64,000 nucleotides of DNA from Gaiellaceae bacterium (GCA_026002995.1 BPGK01000001.1:434001-498000), one strand, 5' to 3'. Shown: positions 42,508 through 52,536, numbered from the stretch's first letter. The notes: generated by a model not told the origin, from the sequence alone. Made by a program: numbers and translations.

Positions 42508-43329
42508 ATGGACCCGCGCCCGATCGGCATCTTCGACTCGGGGATGGGAGGGCTGACGGTGCTCCACGAGTGCCTGATCACCCTCCCGCACGAGGACTAC
42601 GTGTACCTCGGCGACGCGGCGCGTCTTCCCTACGGGCCGCGTCCACTCGACGAGATCCGGCGCTTCGCGGTCGAGATCGCGGGCTACCTGGAGCGCCAGG
42701 GCGTGAAGCTCGTCGTCGCGGCCTGCAACTCGGCCACCGCGGCTGCGCTCCCCGACCTCCAGCGGATCCTGACGGTGCCGGTGCTCGGCGTTCTCGCTCC
42801 GGAGGCCCACGCCGCCGTCCTCGCAACGCGCAACCGTCGCATCGGCCTCCTCGCCACCGATGCGACGGTAGCGAGCGGCCGGTACGCGGAGCTCGTCCAC
42901 GCGCTCGACGCCGGAGCCGAAGTCGTGTCGGTCGCCTGCCCGCGCCTCGTGCCGCTCATCGAGGGGGACGACCCCTTCGGCGAGGAGACCGCCGCCGCGG
43001 TCCGCGCGTACGCGACGCCGTTGAAGGAGGCTGGCGTCGACACCGTGATCCTCGGCTGCACGCACTACCCGCTCATCCGTCCGATCCTCCAGCGCGTCTT
43101 CGGACGCGGGGTGACGCTCGTCTTCTCGGCCGAGGAGACGGCACGAGAGGTCGCGGAGACGCTGGCGCGGAAGGGGATCGAGAACGAGCATGGTCGCGAG
43201 GGTCGTTGCACCTTCCTGACCACCGGCGACCCGGAGACGTTTCGCGAGATGGGACGGCGGTTTCTCCAGCTCCCGATCGCGCGGGTCGAGCGCGTCGCGA
43301 TCGCCGCCCTGGAGGCCGCCGCCGCGTGA
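42508..43329 (+). CDS. murI: Glutamate racemase
   Basis: 273 residues. IGIFDSGMGGLTVL at the N-terminus, AACNSATAAAL and LGCTHYPLIRP carry the two catalytic cysteines. YLGDAARLPYGPRP is the conserved YxxD..r.PYG segment. Supplies D-glutamate for peptidoglycan. Overlaps rph by 4 bases. Confidence 0.96.
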   Translation: MDPRPIGIFDSGMGGLTVLHECLITLPHEDYVYLGDAARLPYGPRPLDEIRRFAVEIAGYLERQGVKLVVAACNSATAAALPDLQRILTVPVLGVLAPEAHAAVLATRNRRIGLLATDATVASGRYAELVHALDAGAEVVSVACPRLVPLIEGDDPFGEETAAAVRAYATPLKEAGVDTVILGCTHYPLIRPILQRVFGRGVTLVFSAEETAREVAETLARKGIENEHGREGRCTFLTTGDPETFREMGRRFLQLPIARVERVAIAALEAAAA

Positions 43330-44048
43330 GAGCCGACGGTCGCCGGCCCGACCAGCTCCGCCCGCTCGACGTCCGCGTCGACTTCCTCGAGCAGCCGCAC
43401 GGATGCGTCCTCTACGGGCAGGGTAAGACCCTCGTTCTCTGCACGGCGACGATCGAGGAGGGCGTGCCGCGCTGGCTCGCCCGCAGCGGGCGCGGGTGGA
43501 TGACGGCCGAGTATTCGATGCTCCCTGCCTCGACGGGTGAGCGGACGCCACGGGCGGTGTCGAAGGGGCGTCCAGACGGCCGGACGGTCGAGATCCAGCG
43601 GCTCGTCGGTCGCGCCCTCCGCTCCGTCTGTGACTTCGACGCGCTCGGCGAGCGCACGCTCTGGCTCGACTGCGACGTGCTGCAAGCGGATGGCGGGACG
43701 CGCTGCGCGTCGATCACGGGCGCGTGGATCGCCGCGCGCCGCGCACTCGACCGCTTCGGGCTCTCCAAGGTGCTCCGCGGGTCGATCGCGGCGGTCTCGG
43801 TCGGCATCGTCGACGGGGAGCCCGTGCTCGACCTCGACTACGAGGAGGACTCCGCGGCGGAGACGGACATGAACGTCGTCATGACGGGTACCGGAGAGCT
43901 CGTGGAGGTTCAGGCGACCGCCGAGCGGGAGCCGTTCGCGCGCGACCTCCTCGACCGATTGCTCGATCTCGCGGCGGGAGGCATCGACGAGCTGACGGCC
44001 GTCCAGCGCCAAGCCGCCGAGACGCCGCTCGACCTCGGTGACGCCTGA
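43326..44048 (+). CDS. rph: Ribonuclease PH
   Basis: 240 residues. GRGWMTAEYSMLPASTGERT, EIQRLVGRALRSV, LDCDVLQADGGTRCASITGA and DLDYEEDSAAETDMNVVMTG are signature motifs, including the phosphate-binding Arg and metal-binding Asp residues. Trims tRNA 3' ends phosphorolytically. GTG overlaps the murI stop. A palindrome follows 8 bases after its stop. Confidence 0.95.
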   Translation: MRADGRRPDQLRPLDVRVDFLEQPHGCVLYGQGKTLVLCTATIEEGVPRWLARSGRGWMTAEYSMLPASTGERTPRAVSKGRPDGRTVEIQRLVGRALRSVCDFDALGERTLWLDCDVLQADGGTRCASITGAWIAARRALDRFGLSKVLRGSIAAVSVGIVDGEPVLDLDYEEDSAAETDMNVVMTGTGELVEVQATAEREPFARDLLDRLLDLAAGGIDELTAVQRQAAETPLDLGDA

Positions 44049-44056
44049 CAACGCTC

Positions 44057-44071
44057 GTGGCTCTGAGCCAC
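44057..44071. repeat. Isolated copy of the GTGGCTCTGAGCCAC palindrome
   Basis: Identical to the array cores at 39992 and 40064, 9 bases past the rph stop. Followed by a direct repeat GCCACGAAGGGG (44068-44079, 44081-44092). It could act as a transcript-end hairpin for rph. Confidence 0.6.
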
Positions 44072-44093
44072 GAAGGGGAAGCCACGAAGGGGC

Positions 44094-44099
44094 TAGGGT
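44094..44099 (+). promoter_or_regulatory. -10 box (TAGGGT) of rdgB
   Basis: TAGGGT, 7 bases before GTG 44107. Confidence 0.45.
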
Positions 44100-44106
44100 C
44101 CCGTCG

Positions 44107-44667
44107 GTGCGTCTCGTCCTCGCTTCGCGGAACCCGAACAAGCTGCGCGAGCTCCGCGCGGCACTGCCCGAGTGGGAGATCGACGTGCTCGACGCTCCGG
44201 AAGAGCCGGTCGAGGACGGCGCCACCTTTCTCGAGAACGCGCGCATCAAGGCGAGGCACGGCCGCGCGCACGCCGAGCCGACGGAGTGGGTGCTCGGCGA
44301 GGACTCGGGGATCGAGGTGGACGCGCTCGGCGGGCGTCCGGGCGTCGAGTCCGCGCGGTGGTCGCGCAACTGGATCGAGGACCTGCTCAAGGCACTCGCA
44401 GGGGACGCCGACCGCCGCGCGCGCTATCGCTGCGCCCTCGTCGCGCTCGCGCCCGACGGCCGCGAGATCGCCGTCGCGGGCGCGCTCGAGGGCGAGATCG
44501 CGCTCGCGCCCCGCGGCGAGGAGGGCTTCGGCTACGACCCGATCTTCGTGCCCTGCGGCGAGTCGCGGACGGTCGCGGAGCTCGGGGACGCCTGGAAGGC
44601 GAAGCACTCCCACCGAGCGCGCGCGGCCCGCGCGCTGGCCGACGCGCTCGTCTCGGAGCGCTGGTAG
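44107..44667 (+). CDS. rdgB: XTP/dITP diphosphatase (RdgB/HAM1)
   Basis: 186 residues. LVLASRNPNKLRELRAAL, LGEDSGIEVDALGGRPGVESARW and GEEGFGYDPIFVP match the Ham1 family (substrate loop and Mg2+ site). ESRTVAELGDAWKAKHSHRARA is the C-terminal signature. Hydrolyses non-canonical purine triphosphates. Often beside rph, as here. Confidence 0.95.
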   Translation: MRLVLASRNPNKLRELRAALPEWEIDVLDAPEEPVEDGATFLENARIKARHGRAHAEPTEWVLGEDSGIEVDALGGRPGVESARWSRNWIEDLLKALAGDADRRARYRCALVALAPDGREIAVAGALEGEIALAPRGEEGFGYDPIFVPCGESRTVAELGDAWKAKHSHRARAARALADALVSERW

Positions 44668-44670
44668 CGT
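44665..44670 (+). promoter_or_regulatory. -10 box (TAGCGT) of the roadblock-protein operon
   Basis: TAGCGT, 7 bases before GTG 44678. Its TAG is the rdgB stop codon. Confidence 0.45.
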
Positions 44671-44677
44671 CGCGGCC

Positions 44678-45058
44678 GTGGATGCGCGGGAGGCGCTCAG
44701 CGAGCTCGTCGAGCTCTCGTCGCAGGTGCGAGCGGCGGTCGTCCTCGGAGGCGAGGGCGCAGTCCTCGCCGCGACCCCCGATGATCCCGCCGCAGCCGAG
44801 CGGCTCGCCCGGACGGCGCTCGAGCTGGTGGAGGCAGCCCGCGAGCTTCACGCCGCAGGGAGCGACGTGACCCGGGTCGAGGTCGAGCTCGCGGAGGGGG
44901 CGGTGTTCGTCGTGCGAGGCAAGGGTCTCACCGTCGCCGCGACGACCGGTCCGGAGCCGACGGCCGGGCTCGTCGTCTACGACCTCAGGACCTGCCTCGA
45001 CCGCATCGACGAGCGACCTCGGCGTCGTCGCACCGCGAGGGCGCGGGAGGGCGCGTGA
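44678..45058 (+). CDS. Roadblock/LC7-domain protein
   Basis: 126 residues. LSELVELSSQVRAAVVLGGEGAVLAATPDD and LVVYDLRTCLDRI fit the Roadblock/LC7 fold, which in actinobacteria often partners small Ras-like GTPases or sensor kinases. No such partner is adjacent; instead a small membrane protein and pyrE follow with overlapping codons. A basic tail (RPRRRRTARARE) may bind lipid or nucleic acid. Specific role unknown. Confidence 0.7.
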   Translation: MDAREALSELVELSSQVRAAVVLGGEGAVLAATPDDPAAAERLARTALELVEAARELHAAGSDVTRVEVELAEGAVFVVRGKGLTVAATTGPEPTAGLVVYDLRTCLDRIDERPRRRRTARAREGA

Positions 45059-45243
45059 GGCGGATCTTCGGGCTCGCGACGCTCGTCGCTATCGCGGTCT
45101 GGGCGTGGCGTCGCTTCTTCGGCGGAGGGCCGTCGTCGGAGCGCGCGGGCGTCTCGTACGACGACGGCTCGGTGCTCGTGCTCGAGCCCGGCTCCCCGGG
45201 CTTCGAGCGTCTCGCGGCGATCGCTCGACCGACCCTCCGCTGA
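45055..45243 (+). CDS. Small single-pass membrane protein
   Basis: 62 residues. One helix (IFGLATLVAIAVWAWRRFFGG), then a polar stretch with SYDDGSVLVLEPGSPGFERL. GTG overlaps the roadblock stop, and its stop TGA overlaps the pyrE ATG (TGATG). No family recognised; probably a membrane partner of the roadblock protein (inference). Confidence 0.65.
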   Translation: MRRIFGLATLVAIAVWAWRRFFGGGPSSERAGVSYDDGSVLVLEPGSPGFERLAAIARPTLR

Positions 45244-45800
45244 TGGAGCCAGACGAGCTCGGCCGCCTCCTCGTCGAGCGGGCACTGCTCGAGGGCGACT
45301 TCGTCCTGCGCTCGGGGAAGCGCTCGTCCTGGTACCTCGACAAGTACCGCTTCGAGACGGATCCGGAGCTCCTCCGCGCCCTCGGCACGCGCATCGCGGC
45401 GGCCGTTCGCGAGCACGAGCCCGAGGCGAACCGGCTCGCCGGGCCGGCCCTCGGGGCGGTCGCGTTGGCCGCCGCGGCAGCGATGGCGTCCGGTCTCCCC
45501 TTCATGATCGTGCGCGGTGAAGCCAAGGAATACGGCACCGCGAAGCGCATCGAGGGCCCGTTCGAGCCGGGAGAGCTCGTGTGCTTGGTGGAGGACGTCG
45601 TCACCACGGGCGGCGCGTTGGCCGAGGCCGTGCTCGCGCTCCGGGGCGAGGGGCTCGTCGTCCGGAATGCGGTGGCTGTGGTCGACCGGGAGGAGGGCGG
45701 GTCCGACACGCTCGCGCGGGTCGGCGTCCGCCTGCGGCCGCTCTTCCGCGCGAGCGAGCTCCTGGACCTGCGAAAAGTCGCCGCAAACCGGCATGGTTGA
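45243..45800 (+). CDS. pyrE: Orotate phosphoribosyltransferase
   Basis: 185 residues. VLRSGKRSSWYLDKYRFETD at the N-terminus and the PRPP loop CLVEDVVTTGGALAEAV are diagnostic. GEAKEYGTAKRIEGPF is the flexible catalytic loop region. Makes OMP from orotate and PRPP; pyrF, the next pyrimidine step, is 2.1 kb downstream in the same orientation. Confidence 0.95.
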   Translation: MEPDELGRLLVERALLEGDFVLRSGKRSSWYLDKYRFETDPELLRALGTRIAAAVREHEPEANRLAGPALGAVALAAAAAMASGLPFMIVRGEAKEYGTAKRIEGPFEPGELVCLVEDVVTTGGALAEAVLALRGEGLVVRNAVAVVDREEGGSDTLARVGVRLRPLFRASELLDLRKVAANRHG

Positions 45801-45828
45801 GCCAAAATCGCCGGAGGATTGCTAGTGT
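45797..45828 (+). promoter_or_regulatory. Candidate promoter of hup
   Basis: TTGAGC (45797-45802) and TAGTGT (45823-45828) with a 20-base spacer, somewhat long. The start lies 43 bases downstream with a strong Shine-Dalgarno, so this mRNA is leadered. Confidence 0.35.
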
Positions 45829-45835
45829 CCTCCGG
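45811..45835 (+). terminator. Hairpin between pyrE and hup
   Basis: CCGGAGGA (45811-45818) and TCCTCCGG (45828-45835) form a perfect 8-bp stem with a 9-base loop, 11 bases past the pyrE stop. No U-run. It overlaps the candidate hup -10 and may instead be regulatory. Confidence 0.4.
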
Positions 45836-45871
45836 TCCCGTTGCATCCAACCCGACGTAGGAGGAGGGACA

Positions 45872-46147
45872 GTGACCAAGCAAGACGTCGTTTCAGCCGT
45901 GGCCGAGCGGGCCGGCATGTCCAAGAGCGACGCGGGCGCGGCCGTGGACGCGGTGCTCGACACGATCACCGACGCGCTCAAGAAGGGTGAGTCGGTGACG
46001 TTCACGGGGTTCGGCAAGTTCTCGACCTCGCGCCGCGCCGCGCGTGAAGGCGTGAACCCGCGCACCGGCGAGAAGGTGCACATCGCGGCGACCACGGTCC
46101 CGAAGTTCTCGGCCGGCAGCCAGCTCAAGGCGGCTGTCAGGGGCTAG
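45872..46147 (+). CDS. hup: HU-family DNA-binding protein
   Basis: 91 residues. TKQDVVSAVAERAGMSKSDA, VTFTGFGKFSTSRRAAREGVNP (with GFGKF and the DNA-binding arm) and VPKFSAGSQLKAAV are typical. A nucleoid-compacting dimer. AGGAGGAGGGA at 45859-45869 is the strongest Shine-Dalgarno in the window, consistent with an abundant protein. Confidence 0.96.
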   Translation: MTKQDVVSAVAERAGMSKSDAGAAVDAVLDTITDALKKGESVTFTGFGKFSTSRRAAREGVNPRTGEKVHIAATTVPKFSAGSQLKAAVRG

Positions 46148-46172
46148 AGGGAGTCACACGCCGCAGGTTTCG

Positions 46173-46196
46173 CGAAGGGGCCGAACGGCCCCTTCG
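46173..46196 (+). terminator. Terminator-like hairpin after hup
   Basis: CGAAGGGGCC (46173-46182), loop GAAC, GGCCCCTTCG (46187-46196): a perfect 10-bp stem 25 bases past the hup stop, followed by TCATCT rather than a long U-run. Confidence 0.7.
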
Positions 46197-46221
46197 TCAT
46201 CTCGTGGCGGCGCGTGAGAAC

Positions 46222-46250
46222 TTGAAGCGAACACGTGTTCGTACTACGCT
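46222..46250 (+). promoter_or_regulatory. Full promoter of the exonuclease/GIY-YIG gene
   Basis: TTGAAG (46222-46227), 17-base spacer, TACGCT (46245-46250), then 6 bases to ATG 46257. The best -35/-10 pair in the window. Confidence 0.6.
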
Positions 46251-46256
46251 CGCCGC

Positions 46257-47894
46257 ATGCAGCTCGCCTTCGACGCCGCCGATCGGCTCGTCGAGCTCGT
46301 GCAGGCGCGGCGCGGCGCCGTGCGCGCCGACGAGGCTGCGCGTGTCCTCTTCGCGCTCGAGCGCGCGCCCGCCGACCTCGCGCGCTCCTTGCTCGCGGAC
46401 GTCGTCGCGGGCGACGCCCGCCTGGCGTGGTCTGGCGAGCGCGTGGCGCTCGCGGGCGAGGCCGCGTCGTCCACGCTCCTCGAAGAGGCGGAGCTCGTCG
46501 TCCTCGACCTCGAGACGACGGGCCTGTCCGCCGCGCGCGACCGCATCTGCGAGATCGGGGCCGTCCGCGTCGCCGCGCTCGAGATCGTCGACACGTTCGA
46601 GACGCTCGTCGATCCGGGCGTCCCCGTCCCGCCTGCGGTCGCTGCGCTGACGGGAATCCGACCCGCGGAGCTCCGGCGCGCGCCGCGGGCGGAGATCGCG
46701 GTCCGCAGGCTGCTCGCCTTCGCCGGAGAGGCGCCGCTTGCCGCCCACAACGCGCGCTTCGACGTCTCGTTCCTCGACCGGGAGGTCGAGCGCCTCACCG
46801 GGAGGCGCATCGCCGCGCCCGTCGTCGACACCGTCTGGCTCGCGCGGCGCCTCCTCGTCGGCAGGAGCGAGCGCTTCTCGCTCGCGTGGCTGGCCCACTT
46901 CTTCGGCACGCGCACGGAGCCGTGCCACCGTGCGCTTCCCGACGCGCTCGCGACCGCCGAGATCCTCATCGCGCTCCTCGGGCTCGCCCAGGAGCGGGGG
47001 GCCCGCACGCTCGCCGACGTGCTCGAGCTCTCCGCTCCCCGGGCGCGACGTCTGCACGCAAAGCGGTCGCTTGTCGCAGGCGCTCCCCCCTCGCCGGGCG
47101 TCTACCTCTTCCGCGATCGCCACGGCACGGTGCTGTACGTCGGCAAGGCTCGGGACCTGCGCGCTCGGCTTCGGGCGTACTTCGCGGGCGCGCGTCAGCG
47201 CCCCGCGGTCGAGGCGGCGCTCGGGGCGCTCGCCCACGTCGAGTGGCGCGAGCTCGGGTCGGAGCTCGAGGCGGCGCTCGAGGAGCTGCGCCTCCTCCGC
47301 GAGCTACGGCCGCCCGCGAACGTGCGCGGGACAGCCCCCGAGCGCGCCGTCTACCTCGAGCGGAGCGCCGGCCGCTGGCGCGTCACCTCCCGGCCGGGAC
47401 CGCTCGGCCCGCTTCGGAGCAGGCGACGCGCCACGCTCGCGGTGCGGGCGCTCGACGGTCTCGACACCGACGATCCCGCCGACGCGCTCGATCCGCTTCG
47501 CGCTCGGCTGCGCAGGCTGGCCTGCGACCTGCGGTTCGAGGACGCTGCCCGCCTCCGTGATCGGATCGCCGCGCTCGAGGAGGCGCTCGAGCGGATTGCG
47601 GAGCTCGAGCGTCTGCGAGCGAGCCGCCTCTGCCTCGTTGCTCCCGCCAGGCGGCCTGGCTTCCGGCGCGCCTTCTTCGTCGCCGGCGGGCGCGTGGTCG
47701 CGGCTCGGACGCTCGCGCCTGGTCGAGCGGGCGCGCTCGAGGCACGCGCGGGGCTCGCCGCTGCCGCCTCGGCGGAGCTCTCGTACGCTCCCGAGCACGC
47801 GGACGAGCTCGTCGTCGTCGCCGGGTTCGTCCGGCGGCCGGGGCCCGAGCTCCGTGTGGTCGGGCTCGACCAGGAGGAGATCCTCGCCGCGTGA
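46257..47894 (+). CDS. DEDD exonuclease fused to a GIY-YIG (UvrC-N/Cho-like) nuclease
   Basis: 545 residues. A DnaQ-like 3'-5' exonuclease at about residues 75-245 shows VVLDLETTGLSAA (DxE), LAAHNARFDVSFL and a later HRALPDALATAEIL (HxxxxxD). A GIY-YIG endonuclease follows at about 280-350 with GVYLFRDRHGTVLYVGKA and LRARLRAYF. The tail has a UvrB-contact-like stretch (LRFEDAARLRDRIAALEEAL). The same fusion is known in actinobacteria and is thought to act in DNA repair. Where the pair incises is unknown. Confidence 0.85.
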   Translation: MQLAFDAADRLVELVQARRGAVRADEAARVLFALERAPADLARSLLADVVAGDARLAWSGERVALAGEAASSTLLEEAELVVLDLETTGLSAARDRICEIGAVRVAALEIVDTFETLVDPGVPVPPAVAALTGIRPAELRRAPRAEIAVRRLLAFAGEAPLAAHNARFDVSFLDREVERLTGRRIAAPVVDTVWLARRLLVGRSERFSLAWLAHFFGTRTEPCHRALPDALATAEILIALLGLAQERGARTLADVLELSAPRARRLHAKRSLVAGAPPSPGVYLFRDRHGTVLYVGKARDLRARLRAYFAGARQRPAVEAALGALAHVEWRELGSELEAALEELRLLRELRPPANVRGTAPERAVYLERSAGRWRVTSRPGPLGPLRSRRRATLAVRALDGLDTDDPADALDPLRARLRRLACDLRFEDAARLRDRIAALEEALERIAELERLRASRLCLVAPARRPGFRRAFFVAGGRVVAARTLAPGRAGALEARAGLAAAASAELSYAPEHADELVVVAGFVRRPGPELRVVGLDQEEILAA

Positions 47895-47901
47895 GGGCGG
47901 T

Positions 47902-47907
47902 TAGCCT
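47902..47907 (+). promoter_or_regulatory. -10 box (TAGCCT) of pyrF
   Basis: TAGCCT, 6 bases before GTG 47914. Confidence 0.45.
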
Positions 47908-47913
47908 GTCGAG

Positions 47914-48822
47914 GTGATCGACGGGGCCGAGCGCGCCTTCGCGGACCGGCTGGCAGACGCGGTGGCTCGGAAGCGGAGCCAGCTCGTCGTCGGCCTCGAT
48001 CCGCGCCTCGACCTCCTTCCGATGGAGCTGCGCGGGGAGGCGTTGCTGGGTCGCTCCGCCGCCGCGGCCGCCGTGGTGCGCTTCTGCAAGGGGATCGTGG
48101 ACGCCGTGGCGCCGTACGTCGTCGCGGCGAAACCGCAGTCTGCCTTCTTCGAGGCGCTCGGCGCCGACGGCGTTCGCGCGTTCGAGGAGGTGTCCGCCCA
48201 CGTGCGTGCGGTCGGGTTGCTCACGATCGCCGACGTCAAGCGCGCCGACATCGGCTCGACCGCCCGTGCGTACGCGGAGGCGTATCTCGCCCCGCGCGAC
48301 GCACAGCCCCCGCTCGCAGACGCCGTGACCGCGAGCCCGTTCCTCGGCTACGACTCGGTCGAGCCGTTCCTCGCCGCCTGTCGGAGGTACGGCTCCGGCG
48401 TCTTCTTCCTCGTCCGCACCTCGAATCCGGGAGCGGCCGAGGTGCAGGACCTGACGCTCTCCGATGGCAGGCCGCTCTGGCAGTACGTCGCCGAGCTCGT
48501 GCACGAGTGGGCCTCCCCCCTCGTGGGCGAGGCGGGGCTCTCGAGCGTCGGGGCGGTCGTGGGCGCGACCCATCCGCGGGCGGTCTCGGAGGCTCGACGT
48601 CTGCTGCCCCAGTCGCCGCTGCTATTGCCCGGCGTCGGCGCGCAGGGGGCGACTCCCGCAGACGTCGCGCGAGCGTTCACGAGCGGGCCCGCCAGCGCGC
48701 TCGTCACCGTCTCGCGGTCTGTCATCTACGCCTACCGCGAGACGGAGCTCGACTGGCGAGAAGCGGCGGCCGCCGAAGCGCACAGGCTGCAGCAGGCCGT
48801 GTGGGCTGCCTCGGGCTGGTAG
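47914..48822 (+). CDS. pyrF: Orotidine-5'-phosphate decarboxylase, long (group 2) type
   Basis: 302 residues rather than the approximately 235 of the short type. LVVGLDPRLDLLP, AAKPQSAFFEALG and TIADVKRADIGSTARAYAEAYL (catalytic D-x-K-x-x-D) are present. LLPGVGAQGATPADV binds phosphate. Completes UMP synthesis. Group 2 enzymes are typical of mycobacteria and other actinobacteria. Confidence 0.95.
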   Translation: MIDGAERAFADRLADAVARKRSQLVVGLDPRLDLLPMELRGEALLGRSAAAAAVVRFCKGIVDAVAPYVVAAKPQSAFFEALGADGVRAFEEVSAHVRAVGLLTIADVKRADIGSTARAYAEAYLAPRDAQPPLADAVTASPFLGYDSVEPFLAACRRYGSGVFFLVRTSNPGAAEVQDLTLSDGRPLWQYVAELVHEWASPLVGEAGLSSVGAVVGATHPRAVSEARRLLPQSPLLLPGVGAQGATPADVARAFTSGPASALVTVSRSVIYAYRETELDWREAAAAEAHRLQQAVWAASGW

Positions 48823-48867
48823 CCCGCCCTCTCTCGACGGCGATCGGGAGAGGCTGCCTCCGTCGAG

Positions 48868-48873
48868 TACAGT
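48868..48873 (+). promoter_or_regulatory. Possible -10 box (TACAGT) of the D,D-carboxypeptidase
   Basis: TACAGT, 9 bases before GTG 48883 (12 before ATG 48886). Confidence 0.35.
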
Positions 48874-48882
48874 GTCTCGCCG

Positions 48883-50028
48883 GTGATGCGCAAGGCCCTC
48901 CTCGCCTTCCTCGCCCTCGTCGCTCTCCTCGTCTTCGTGCAGGCATCGACGGCCGTCGCGTTCGCACGGGACCAAGGGCCGCGCCTCCCGGCGTCCGCCT
49001 GGTACCTCGTCGGCCCGGACGGCGAAGTGCTCGCCGCGCACCGCGCGCGCGAGCGCCGCGCGATCGCGAGCATCACGAAGCTCATGACCGCCGTGGTCGC
49101 CATCGAGCACGCTCGGCTCTCGGAGACCGTCGTCGTCGATCGACGCGTCGCTGCGGTCGGCGAGTCGACTGCACACTTGCGTCCCGGCGAGAAGCTCGCC
49201 GTCGCCGACCTCGTCCGCGCCACGCTTGTCCCGAGCGGGAACGACGGGGCGCTCGCGCTCGCCTACTACGTGGGCGGCGGCTCGATCGCTCGCTTCGTGG
49301 AGCTCATGAACGCCAAAGCGAGCGAGCTCGGCCTCGCGGACACGACCTTTCGCAACCCGCACGGGCTCGACGAGCCGGGCCACCTCTCGAGCGCGCGCGA
49401 CGCCACGGTGTTGCTCCGGTACGCGCTCGGGATCCCGTTCCTCCGCGACGCGCTCGGCCGGGAGCTCGTCGAGCTCCCCGGAGGACGGGTTGTTCCCACG
49501 ACCGACGACCTGCTCGCGAGCTGGCCGCGCTTCCTCGGCGGCAAGACCGGGCACACGGGAGACGCGGGCTGGTCGCAGGCGGGCGCGGCCGCGGCCCGGG
49601 GGGCGACCGTCTACGGGACGACGCTCGGGAGCGCGACCCGCGCGCACCGGAACGAGGCGCTGCGCGCGCTCCTCGAGTACGGGCTCGATCGCTACCGGCG
49701 GATCGCCGCGATCGTGTCCGGCCGCCGCTACGCCGAGGTCGAGACGGGGTACGGCCGGCCGGCGGTAGCCCTCGTGGCGCTGCGCGCAGAGCACCGCACG
49801 GTGCGAGACGATGTCGCCCTTCTCGAGCGAGTCGTGGCGCCCTCGTCCGTGACGCTCCCGGTACGCGCGGGTCAGCGGCTCGGGACCGTCGAGGTGTGGA
49901 GGGGAGACGCCCTGCTCGCGTCCGCGCCGCTCGTTGCCGCCGAGACCGTCACCGAGCCCGGCGTCGTCGGGAAGGTGTTCTGGTACGTGCGGACGACCTT
50001 CGGCAACGTGTGGGAGCTCGTCTCGTGA
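48883..50028 (+). CDS. D-alanyl-D-alanine carboxypeptidase (PBP5/DacA family, S11)
   Basis: 381 residues. The N-terminal signal segment is RKALLAFLALVALLVFVQAST. Active-site motifs: ASITKLMTAVVA (SxxK), VPSGNDGALAL (SxN) and GGKTGHTGDAG (KTG). A beta-rich C-terminal region (from about 280) has LPVRAGQRLGTVEVWRGD, as in PBP5 domain II. Trims the terminal D-Ala of peptidoglycan stems on the outer membrane face. GTG 48883 or ATG 48886 are both possible. Overlaps the PfkB gene by 4 bases. Confidence 0.9.
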   Translation: MMRKALLAFLALVALLVFVQASTAVAFARDQGPRLPASAWYLVGPDGEVLAAHRARERRAIASITKLMTAVVAIEHARLSETVVVDRRVAAVGESTAHLRPGEKLAVADLVRATLVPSGNDGALALAYYVGGGSIARFVELMNAKASELGLADTTFRNPHGLDEPGHLSSARDATVLLRYALGIPFLRDALGRELVELPGGRVVPTTDDLLASWPRFLGGKTGHTGDAGWSQAGAAAARGATVYGTTLGSATRAHRNEALRALLEYGLDRYRRIAAIVSGRRYAEVETGYGRPAVALVALRAEHRTVRDDVALLERVVAPSSVTLPVRAGQRLGTVEVWRGDALLASAPLVAAETVTEPGVVGKVFWYVRTTFGNVWELVS

Positions 50029-50978
50029 TCGTCACCGTCACCGTCAACGCTGCGCTCGACCGGACGCTCACCGTGCCGGTGTTCCAGATCGGCTACCGCC
50101 ACCGCTCGAGCGAGGCGCTGACCTTGGCCGGCGGCAAGGGCATCAACGTCGCTCGCGCCCTGAAGCGCCTGGAGGTGCCGGTGGTGGCGACCGGGCTCGC
50201 GGGCGGACGCACGGGCACGCGCATCGTCGAGGAGCTGACGGCGGAGGCGATTCTCAACGACTTCGTGCGCATCGCCGGCGAGTCGCGCACGTCGACCGCG
50301 GTCGTCGACCCGACCACGGGCACGTACACCGAGATCAACGAGTGGGGGCCGGAGGTGAGCCAGGCCGAGCTCGAGATGCTCCTGGAGAAGCTCCACTACC
50401 TCGCCCGCGGCGCCGACTTCGTCGTTCTCGCCGGGACGCTCCCGCGGAAGGTCCCGACGAGCTTCTACGCCGACGTCGTGCGCGACCTCTCTCGGCGAGA
50501 CGTGCGCGTCGTCGTCGACAGCGAGGGCGACCCGATGGCCGCTGCGGTCGAGGCCTCCCCCTACCTCGTGTCGCCGAACCAGCGCGAGGCGGAGCAGCTC
50601 GTGGGCCAGGAGCTCGAGGACGACGACGACTTCCTCATGGCGTTGGACGCGATCACCGAACTCGGCGCGCGAAACGTCCTCGTGACGCTCGAGCGCGGGT
50701 GCATCGCGCACCTCCGCTTCGGTCGGCGCACGCGGCGGCTCCGTGCCTTCGCGCCGCACGTGGAGCCCGTCTCGGCCGTCGGCTCGGGCGACGTCCTGCT
50801 CGCGCAGTTCCTCGCCGCGATCGTGGAGGAGCGACCGCCCGAGGAGGCGCTGCGTCTCGCGGTGGCCGCGGGCGCCGCCTCCGTGCTCGAGGTCGGAGCG
50901 GGCCGCTTCGATCCCCAAGTCGCAGCCGGGATCGCAGCCGAGGTCGAGCTCTCGGAGCTGGAGCCCGCCCGCTCGTAA
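50025..50978 (+). CDS. PfkB-family hexose kinase (1-phosphofructokinase-like)
   Basis: 317 residues. VTVNAALDRTLTVPVF, LAGGKGINVARALKRLEVPV and the catalytic AVGSGDVLLAQFLAA, where GAGD of most members is GSGD with the base Asp kept. Resembles FruK/LacC/PfkB. It phosphorylates fructose-1-phosphate, fructose-6-phosphate or tagatose-6-phosphate; the substrate is not decidable. No fructose PTS is nearby. GTG overlaps the carboxypeptidase stop. Confidence 0.88.
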   Translation: MIVTVTVNAALDRTLTVPVFQIGYRHRSSEALTLAGGKGINVARALKRLEVPVVATGLAGGRTGTRIVEELTAEAILNDFVRIAGESRTSTAVVDPTTGTYTEINEWGPEVSQAELEMLLEKLHYLARGADFVVLAGTLPRKVPTSFYADVVRDLSRRDVRVVVDSEGDPMAAAVEASPYLVSPNQREAEQLVGQELEDDDDFLMALDAITELGARNVLVTLERGCIAHLRFGRRTRRLRAFAPHVEPVSAVGSGDVLLAQFLAAIVEERPPEEALRLAVAAGAASVLEVGAGRFDPQVAAGIAAEVELSELEPARS

Positions 50979-51009
50979 GCCTGCTCGTCGGGGCGTCGAG
51001 AGGCCCTGG

Positions 51010-52536
<1,527 letters not shown>

